A stretch of 64,000 nucleotides of DNA. Origin: Ditylenchus dipsaci. Taxonomy: Eukaryota; Nematoda; Chromadorea; Rhabditida; Anguinidae. Positions within the stretch are counted from its first letter, which is position 1. Each line of letters starts with the position of its first letter. Under the pieces are notes generated by a model that was not told where the DNA came from, did not search any database, and saw nothing but the letters and a program-made list of their open reading frames with translations. Both the position numbers and the translations under genes were made by a program. The stretch is from the NCBI GenBank assembly GCA_004194705.1, contig SADC01000398.1, forward strand, positions 62,001 through 126,000, written 5' to 3'. Shown here one piece after another: positions 44,551 through 53,500 of the stretch.

Positions 44551-44877
44551 GACAACATTTGTAATAAGGAGATGAATGAGATGCACAGAAAAAATACATC
44601 TGCACTAAAAAAATTGGGAAATGCTATAACATTCCTCCTAATCCTTACAAAAAAGTTAGCGAAGGATTGGTTTGGAGTAACATCAAGTTTTGGTTGGCAT
44701 AAGTCTTTACAATTCTTGGCAGAATCAAATAATGTTTTTGCCTACTATAAGACTGCTGAGCTAGCTGATGCCATTTGTATTTATTTGAACAGATGTGAGA
44801 AAAAAGGACAACAAATATTTCGATCTTCTCTTCATACTTTTCGAATTTTTCTTTTACGTAGTCTGAAACTAATGTAA
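44551..44877 (+). CDS. orphan terminal exon
   Basis: After a TTTTTAG acceptor, an open frame of 108 codons to TAA: DNICNKEMNEMHRKNTSALK, then amphipathic helices through LAKDWFGVTSSFGWHKSLQF, an LADAICIYLN helix and a basic end. The pattern is faintly like the C-terminal helical domain known as DUF4806, often found in transposon-associated proteins, but the resemblance is weak. Upstream exons were not found. It could be a diverged gene end or chance. Confidence 0.35.
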   Translation, partial: DNICNKEMNEMHRKNTSALKKLGNAITFLLILTKKLAKDWFGVTSSFGWHKSLQFLAESNNVFAYYKTAELADAICIYLNRCEKKGQQIFRSSLHTFRIFLLRSLKLM

Positions 44878-45323
44878 ATTTTTTTGTAACAGTACCGTTT
44901 TTATCTAATTCCTCGGGATCCTAAATTTAAAAAAGGATGCTTGCAGAATTATGATTTGACCCACTCCTTAATTAGTTCTCTTAAGCGAGTGACCATTCAT
45001 TTTTAGCTCATCTCACTAGCTACAAAATGAGCAGTAATTTGCCTGAAGAAGTTTTCAAAAAGCGGGTAGAAACACGATACCTAACAATTATTTTAAATAA
45101 GAGAGTGCCGCATAATTAAGGAAATACTGTATTAATAATTGTGAAGTGAAATATTTTTTATAGTAGAAGACTCTATGAGGGCATATATGATTTATCTTAA
45201 CAAATCTCACTATGTTTTTTATGCTATTGAAAAAGAAAAAATTACAATCATGCTAATTTGTTAAAAAAAGCTCTAACTTTTATGCCATAATAGGTTAAAC
45301 GCTCAGTTTTCAATATTTTGTCT

Positions 45324-45553
45324 TAAAGGGCATGCCAACGCTAAAAGAGGTGATGCCTGGGAATTCGATTTTTTTCTAATCACTGAACTTTTGTACGGAT
45401 TTTCAGCACGTTTCTAATGAAAACCATACCTGAAATTTAATTATAGTCCTTGTTTTGTTAGAAACCAAGCTGAAAAATCCGTACAGAAGTTCAATGATAC
45501 GAGAAATTTATATTCCCGAGCACCACCTCTTATTAGCGTGGGCATGCCCTTTT
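45324..45553. mobile_element. palindromic MITE AAAGGGCATGCC
   Basis: AAAGGGCATGCCAACGCTAA and inverse; inner arms CACTGAACTTTTGTACGGAT / CCGTACAGAAGTTCAATG as in 59093-59328. Confidence 0.75.
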
Positions 45554-45821
45554 AAGCAAGTCTCAATCTGAGCTGCCATATCCTTCGCCTAAGGCTTTGC
45601 CTAAATTATAAAATTATAACATACACCAAAAAGCTAAAAATAAGTGAAATTCGAGAGACGCGAATTCAAACTAAATGGTATGGAAAGCACCAAACCATCC
45701 TAGACCATTTACCTCTAAATATAAATAACAAAAATTGAGAATTAACACTGAGACTAATAAATATACCTTACTTTGAAAAAAAACGAAAACAGGCAAAATG
45801 CATTGTGAAAACGCCTCGACC

Positions 45822-45838
45822 NNNNNNNNNNNNNNNNN
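45822..45838. other. 17-base assembly gap
   Basis: A run of 17 N. Flanking GAAAACGCCTCGACC and, about 500 bp on, GCGAAAACCTCGATTTACC suggest an unresolved repeat. Confidence 1.
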
Positions 45839-46058
45839 TATAAAATGGTGTAAAACAAACTGTTTTTAGCGTGATTAGGTGCTGTGTATAGCGCTCGGTG
45901 GCGAAAAAAGCATCGGCGACAGTGAGCCACCGGGCATAAGCCACCGGCCATTTGTCCATAAAACAACTCTGAAACACTCCAAAAAATGGGTTCATATCCA
46001 AATCTGTGAGCACTATTTTGTAGCAGAGGGATTTTTCTACAAAATGATATATCATTCA

Positions 46059-46308
46059 TACCGTATTTCCTGTAATAAGGCGGCATGCCGCCTTATTTTT
46101 CAAACCCCTGAAATCCAAAAAATTCGAATTCAATCTCGAGATTTTTGGGTGCTCAACCAAATCTAAAAATAGAATCGGTAGAGCTCGTGGAAGTTACGAA
46201 AACGCATCAAACAGATAACCAAAATATTACTCTGCTTCGAGATATAGACCCTCGAAGTTGGGGGTGCCGCCTTATTAGAGGGTGCGCCTTATTACAGGAA
46301 ATACGGTA
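46059..46308. mobile_element. MITE, TACCGTATTTCC family
   Basis: TACCGTATTTCCTGTAATAA and exact inverse; inside, AAGGCGGCATGCCGCC. 250 bp. Confidence 0.83.
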
Positions 46309-47331
46309 TTTGTATGGCTATTTCGAGTAAATTATATGGCTGCCGGTGCGAAAAAACGCGAAAACCTCGATTTACCACCCTGGTCTGCAAATGTAGGCCT
46401 GTAAATGTCACATCTGTAAATATGGGTTTGCAAATTTTGTTCTGAGGTTGTCTTTATTAGCACTCACCGATCACTGGACTGCTGGTGGACTATTTTCCGA
46501 AAATTTTCGAGGCGGCCCCCGGCGCCTGTGCTACTATGCTTACATCACATTAAGGATAGGTTAACCATAAGATAACTGATCTAACAACCAAAAGTTACCC
46601 CAGGTATCTTAACCTTCACGGGAAGATCAAACTACACTTAATATCGTTTTTTTAACTCTTTTAACGACCTGTCCCACAGAAAAGTTGTTCTAAACGGCTC
46701 ACCAAAGATTTGAAAAAAGACCTGGTTGTTTATAGTTACTACCTTATAAAATTGAGTACCACATCTTTAATAACATTTTTTGATTTAACAACACCAAATA
46801 CCAATGTCTTTGGCTCATCATCTCGCGGTAGATCTCAGAACTTATTTACCTCAAACGTCACGACATCCCGATGAAAAATGCTTACGAAAAATTTTTCATT
46901 CCTCAGAAAAACAAAATTTCAAGGTAGTGTCATGAAGAATAAAAAGAACCGCTTTTAAAAATGGAAATTTGAATCCTTGGCAGAAACGATAGTTATATCA
47001 AATGAATATTTTCGAAGCACCATTGAATGGTGGTGTATGGGGTTTCTCTGGCTGCACTTCTCTGTCAAGTAAAATCATAGACTTTGAAGGAAATTGCGCA
47101 TTCAAAAAAGCGCAAAATACGAGACGTGGCACTGCTGAAAAAGGACAGCTGATTAATATTTAAGAATAAGTTGGCTTAATATGGCAAAAGTGATACATTG
47201 TTTTATTTAGTAAGAAGTTATGTAGTAAAAAGCAATTTATTTAAACTTTCAGGGTTTAAAACATATATATGCCCCATTCAAAGTTTTTGAGAATGGTAAA
47301 GTATACAATTTGCTGTGCTTCTAATACCGAA
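46309..47331. other. no firm gene; short open frame
   Basis: A 53-codon ATG frame at 47002-47163 (begins MNIFEAPLNGGVWGFSGCTS) is Cys- and Gly-containing but unrecognised. Otherwise non-coding by eye. Confidence 0.3.
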
Positions 47332-47569
47332 ATGCAATTAAGGACGAAAAGTCAGAAAAGCTCCTACCCAAGACCAGTGTGGGCGTGAGGCTAGTGAGAG
47401 CAGCAATACATCTTCTTCCAATTTCTCTGAGCCGATACAAACAAATCTCCAAATCTTGAAAAGCAACTTGACCGTTAGGCCAAAGAGAGCACTAAAAGAC
47501 ATTGCAGGGAAGTGCTGAGCTTGCTAAAAAGAAAATAAACAGAAACGCTTCAAAGAGCATAAGACCGAG
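47332..47569 (+). CDS. possible 5' exon of the KDM1B-like gene
   Basis: ATG at 47332 opens a basic, Ser-rich stretch (MQLRTKSQKSS), continuing in neighbouring frames as NTSSSNFSEPIQTNLQIL, RPKRALKDIAGKC and ELAKKKINRNASK to a good GTAGGT donor. Composition suits the disordered N-terminus of LSD2 proteins, but two frame slips and lack of conserved motifs make this a guess. Confidence 0.3.
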
Positions 47570-47784
47570 GTAGGTAAATGATGTAAAAAGCCCAGTAATT
47601 TTTGTTTATAGTCCAATGTAACAAGTTCTGACTCTCCAGAGTCCAGAGAAGGGTTCGTGCGAGAAAAACGAGTGTATCAATCAGAAAAGCTGTTTCTTTC
47701 ACTGCTACCTGGTTAGCTTTTTAATTTTCAAAGGACTCTTGTAAAATGATCAAGGATTTCTTTGGTCTATAAGTTTTTTATGTA

Positions 47785-48247
47785 CAGTCAAACCTCGATA
47801 TAGTGGCCCCTCAAATATAGCGCCCTCTAAGCTCGATTTGGTTAGTTAGATCTTTAATCTAGATAAATGACCATTCAATATAGTGCTCCTTTAATATAGT
47901 GGCCCCATGCCTGTCCTGCTTATTGGCCCCTATAATCAAAAACTACGGGTTTTTTTAAGACAAAATGAAAAATTTCAAAAACGTATGGCAAAATCACAAT
48001 TTTTTCGATATTTAAGGCCAAGTTAGCTTTCAAAATGGCAAAACATTCAAAAAATTCGCGCAAAAAGCGTCAGACCGGGGTGGGAAAGTATCAGCTTAGC
48101 AAGGGTAAACTGTACAGTTAAAACTCGATCCTAGTGTCCCACTAGGCTATAAAACTATATAGATTAGTATGTATAGGGCCCTTTAATATAGTGGCGCTTC
48201 GATATAATGGTGTTCCCGAGAAGGGCCACTATATCGAGGTTTGACTG
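47785..48247. mobile_element. pogo/Tigger-type MITE
   Basis: CAGTCAAACCTCGATATAGT and inverse between TA dinucleotides; further ATATAGTGGC blocks mark an expanded end. 463 bp. Confidence 0.85.
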
Positions 48248-48899
48248 TACAAGTACTTATCTGTTTTCAATGAAAATTATACGAATTGCTTGGTCTGTAA
48301 AAAAACTGCCCCTGTCTCCCTATTGAAACTGAACTGACGACTCTACATGACAATAGGGACAATTTGCGCTAATACAGATACATTCCACTAATTGAAACTA
48401 AAAACAACTTCTTTGAACTACTGCCTAAATCAGACCGTCAAAACACTGTTTTTTTCACTGAATAACCAAAATTATCTAGATTTAAAAAAGATTGCGAAAT
48501 TATTGGTGTCAATCATGAAAAGGCTCAAAATATAGATTAATAATATTTTCAATGAACAATAATTATTTTATCGTTTTATGATTGCATAATAACAATTTTG
48601 GTGCGTAGACGTTTCGCAAATTTAGTAATTCTACATATTCTTTTTGCGAAACGTTTCGCAAATTTAAGTAATTCTACTATTTTTGCGAAACGTTCGCAAA
48701 TTTAGTAATTCTACTATTTTTGCGAAACGTTTCGCAAATTTAGTAATTCTATTATTTTATACTATATCTATTTTGCAGGTAACCGCGTGTTTTTAAGGCG
48801 TGGGTAACCGCAAACCGCCCCGCACTCCCAGCCAAATTTTTACATCTTCCTGGTTCAAACACTACATCCAGAAAGGCCGATGTGTTTCGGGATATCTTA

Positions 48900-50290
48900 T
48901 AGCAACCAGCACTACGAAATGCATAAACCTAGCTTTATTCAAATCACTCAGCGAACAAACATAACCACTGTTAAGCAACGGTTAAACAAAAGGCAATCCG
49001 TGATTTCATCCATCTGCGCGCAGACAGAAAGGCACTCCGCGTAGGCACAGACGAAAACGCCGCAATCGCATCCATTCGTTTGCACGGGAATTCCTATAAA
49101 TAGAGAAATTTTAAATGCAGCATCGATAGATTTTGGATAATACTCTTGGCACTGAGGGAGTACAGCCCATTGGCGCCGCATCTTCTCTTCTCAGCTTTGC
49201 CTCACAATCGAAAAACTTTCTGAAAAAAAAAATCTAGATAAATATGGCTAATAAACGATTAAAGGCTACTGCAGTCGGCGAATGCATCATTGTCATCTCC
49301 ATGCAATGAGTCGTAGTAGTTGATGCTTCCTTCTTCACGTGAGCAACCTAAAATCCCACCAAATTCCCGACAAGCTAAAACACAAAGATTCTTACCGCCA
49401 AGCACCAATGCCCTGGATGATGAATTGGGAACAGAATTATGTCGGCCTTGAACAAGTCCACCCGCTCGACCCATCTTGACATTGCCACAGGCCGTTGCCG
49501 GGCAAGTCGAACGGGTCGTCGACCACTAGCACTCCTTGCGTCGATGACGGAATAACTGTCGCCTCTTTTCCTCATACGGGCCGAATTGCATATTGACGGA
49601 GGCAGGATTGAATACGCCCTGATCTTTCGCCTGAGACATCTTCAGCGCTTTCTCCTGATACTAAGACAAGCAACCACTTAAACCCCGATCAAACAATTAA
49701 ATGTCAAACAACCTACTTTCTCGAATGTTGTCTGTGGCTGAGCTCCTGCTGCGTCCTGACTTCTTGGCGGCACTCCCTATTCAGATTCATGGCGAGGATT
49801 TCACTCTCCTTGTAGACCTTGCATTGGGCGTGGTGGGAGCCAAAGACGATGCATTCCCCGGTTTTAGTAGCTTCGTACAGCGTTGGCACTCGAAATGTCA
49901 CCTCCCACCTTTTTCAGATTGGCGCTTGATCCTAAACGTGCGTAGCGCTTACAACAAGACAAGAGCAAAGATATAAGATCACTTACTCGCCGCGTGATAG
50001 CATATGTAGTAGTTTTAAAAGTGTCAGCAGGCATAAAATAGTTTTCGTGAATATCAACAATGTCTTACATTATTTTTTAGCTGCTCCTTCTTATCCCTTC
50101 GGCGTGGGAACGTAGTTTGAGATAGCCTTCTGAGAAAATTTACGACTGAAAATCCCTGAGAATATTTGCGGCAACGTCCTTCTGCTTCAGCTTCTTATCA
50201 AGCACTTCCTCCAGCCAATAGACGACATCGGGATCATTTGTCCAACACTCGTTAGTCCAGACCTTCATGATGAGCACAAACAAATAATCC
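48900..50290 (-). CDS. Ulp1/SENP-like cysteine protease, exons broken
   Basis: Minus-strand order: KVWTNECWTNDPDVVYWLEE after a TTTTCAG acceptor (50290-50140); DIHENYFMPADTFKTTTYA before GTAAGT; RVPTLYEATKTGECIVFGSH to a GTAGGT donor (49901-49712); then the catalytic part. ILFPIHHPGHWCLAV supplies the His (about 49405), INYYDSLHGDD the Asp (about 49310), and PVQTNGCDCGVFVC the oxyanion Gln and nucleophile Cys (about 49060), the complete C48 triad. A poly(A) signal follows at 48939-48934. Such proteases cut SUMO or similar conjugates. Two or more frame slips, including at the His/Asp exon junction, leave function uncertain. Confidence 0.7.
48934..48939 (-). promoter_or_regulatory. poly(A) signal of the Ulp1-like gene
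   Basis: AATAAA on the minus strand, downstream of the Cys exon. Confidence 0.55.
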
Positions 50291-50558
50291 TGAAAAGGAA
50301 TCCTTCATCAATGCCTCATTAAAGCAATGCAAACAAAAGACAGATAACTGAATTTGCAACCGAAGTGCAGTTACTGTGGATACGATTAGTGGTCCGTAGA
50401 ATGAAAAAATATTTGAAATGCGCAAATACAATTATAAAAAATAGAATTACTAATTTGCGAAACGTTTCGCAAAAATAGTAAAATTACTAAATTTCGAAAC
50501 GTTTCGCAAAATAGTAGAATTACTAAATTTGCGAAACGCTATACGCCAAAATTTTAAG

Positions 50559-53500
50559 ATGTGTGTGCCGTCAAGACGAGTCCAGCCCCGGCCCGAAGAT
50601 AGGCACCAAACCTTTCTTTTTTCACATATCTAAAGGTGAACATGTGTGTCAAATCTGCTATGAAGAAGTCACAAAAAGCCGGAAGACCCACAAATGATCT
50701 TTACTTTGAGTGGAAGAATCGTTGGCTAGCCGAAAGTAGATGTGCACCGTTTGTGCGGCTGTTTATGTAGAACAACTGTTGCCTTTTTGGATCAACTGCT
50801 CGCATTGTGGCAAGTTCCGCAAAGTAATGCGCACATTTTCCTTGTTGACAGCCGATGAAATTGCAAGTTTTGTTTGCGAAGATTTGCTTGAAGGAAACTG
50901 CAGTGTGGAAGAGGAATTTGTGAGTTGATTTCTGTTGGTTCTGCCTTAGAGTTACTCAATTGCTAGTGTGTAACTGAGGCGAAACACCAAGCTGGATTAA
51001 GTCACTTAGTGCACCCCTTTGCTCCACAACAGTCCACCTTGCACTACTTGCTAACGAGTATAACTATGACGAAGTTGGAATGAGCCCATTAAATGCTAAG
51101 TTCGAGCTGGGAAAAAGTTTTTTCATTTTTTATATATTATTTTACAAATAAAACTATTTTAAGACTGCATAACAACTACTTTCATGTCGCCCTTAACATC
51201 CCCAATGAGCAGTCAATGGCTTTTAGTCTTCGTCCTGATGTTATGGAGTATGATGAAGTTTATGGTTCGTGTTTTAACACAATAAATAAATATAGAATTA
51301 TTTTTCAGCTTTCCTGAATACTCTGTTGAGCAGGTAAAAAAAGCTTCTGAACATTTTTGTAATTTCGTTTTTTTCAAAGTCAAATTTACTTTAAAATAAA
51401 TTAGCAAATACCGTATTTATTCTAATAGAGCACCAGTCTCTATTTGAAAACCAGTCTTTATTATAGCACAACCCATTGGCGCCAAAACTAGGGGGTACAG
51501 CCAACCCTCGATTTAACGGCCCCAAAATAGACCGATTTGGTCGGCATTGACTAAGATTTAGTCAAAGTAACCCTAGATTTAACGACACCCTCGATTTAAC
51601 GGTCCCCAGGGGTGCCGTTAATTCTAGGGTTGACTGTGAAACATTTTTTATTTCATTGTCGACAAAAAGCTAAAAAAAATCTGGAGATTGAAAAATAGAG
51701 CACCATGTTGTTCTATTAGAATAAATACGGTAGATTTCAGAACAATTTTCAATTTTTTTTATTAAATAGGTGCTATATCTAGCAATGCGAAATCTGGTTG
51801 TCACTTTATGGAATCTCAACCCTTTTGTAAATCATTTCAATTTTTCAATAATAGAATACATTGTCGTTTTTTAGGAATACTTGACCTATTCTACCTGTCT
51901 TTCATATCTGTCTTGCCAGGCTAGTCAAAGTATAACTGAAAAAATTATAATCTACTTTTTTCTTTAGGACTCGCTCGAGGTAAATCCTCAAAAATCGTTG
52001 TTTCTATTAAATTTTTACTTATTTTAAGTCTGGTACTCTACGGAGTAAAAAGAGTGCTAGATTACTTAACAATAAAAACGTGATTAACTTTGGATTGCTC
52101 AACATCCCTTCTACACTGCTTTTAAAGAAAAAGTTAAAAAAGTGAGTACTTTTGCTATTTACATCCTGGAGCCGTAGTGATAAAGAATTTACCTTACCTT
52201 TTACCCTTACCTCCACCCTTAGTGATAAAATTTTTGCCGCTATTCCATTGTACCCCCCCCCTCCCAAAAAGCTATTCCAGTGTACCCCCCCCCCCCCAAA
52301 TAAAGGACCTATTCCATTGTACCCCCCCCAAAACCAACTTTTTTATGCCCTCAAAAACCATTTTTATGTAATAATTTCGCCATAAAAGTACCAGAAAAGC
52401 CATTTAAATAGGGTTCAAGGGCTGTATTGGGAGGGGAAGGGAATAACACAGGGCCACCTTTTTTGGCTGCTTTACCGTGTTTTTCAACTCGGGCCGTGGC
52501 AAAAATAGACTCTATATGCATTTTATGATCAAGTGTACTTCTCGGAATCATGTCTAAGGTAAGTGCGTGCGCGCATCTCTAACCCCAAGCCCCTGCGCCC
52601 CCTTCGAGGGCGCAGGGCTTGGGGCTTGGAGTTGAGATGCGCACACCCACATACCTTAGACACAAATCACTCGAAAGTGACTCTGGATGCATAAAAAATG
52701 CATGCATACTAGAGTTTCTTTATGCGGTAGGCCCCAGTCAACAAAACTATGTTCAACATCTTCAATTTTTCGGCCGAAAAGGGTCTCCGCCCTTCTCCGG
52801 CTTAGGCTTCGAGCCAGAGGCTCATCCATCCAAAATTCTGCCTTCACCTCCGCAGAGTCCGGCTCAGGCATAATCAACCCGGAACCCACCCGGCTGGCCT
52901 TCAGAGCCTTTTGAGTACTTATGTATTTGGGTCCTCCACAAGTTGCTGGTTTGACGTGCCTTCAAACGTATATATTAAGTGGTGGACCCAAGTTGCTGGG
53001 TTTGAAGATGCCTTAAATCCTTATTCATTAGTGGCCCCTGTTTTGTCCCTTCCCCTCCCAATACAGCCCTTGAACCCTAATTAAATGGCTGTTCTGGCCT
53101 TTTATGGCAAATTATTACATAAAAATGGTTTTTGAGTGCATATAAAAAAGTTGGTTTTGGGCGGGGGGGGGGGCGGTACAATCGAATAGGTCATTATTTT
53201 GGGGGGGGGGGGTACACTGGAATAGCTTTTTGGGGGGGGGGCTGTACAATGGAATAGTGCCAATTTTTACTCCTACTTTTACCTCTATTTTTTACCCTTA
53301 CCTTTACCTTACCTCTACCCTTAGTGATAAAAGCTAGAGGTGAAGGTAGAGGTAGAGGTAAAGGTAAAACATTAGGGGGGAGCAAAGCAAATTTTTACCA
53401 TGGGGGTAGCAGGGTAAAATTTTTACCCTCATCTCGATTTCAAAAATGTTTGTCTTGTAAATCATTTGAAAGACAATTTTTGTCGCCAAACACGATTCAA

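Larger units (their letters stand above)
48600..50547 (-). mobile_element. TIR element carrying a Ulp1-type protease gene
   Basis: Ends GGTGCGTAGACGTTTCGC and inverse of GGCGTATAGCGTTTCGC, with 3-4 subterminal TTTCGCAAATTTAGTAATTC units on the left (48605-48755) and three inverted on the right (50430-50540). Outside are ACAATTTT / AAAATTTT (7 of 8), a probable target duplication. The 1.6 kb between is noticeably richer in G+C and codes a split protease gene. No transposase is visible. The superfamily is open: Ulp1 domains are known from some Mutator-like and Zisupton elements. Confidence 0.7.
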
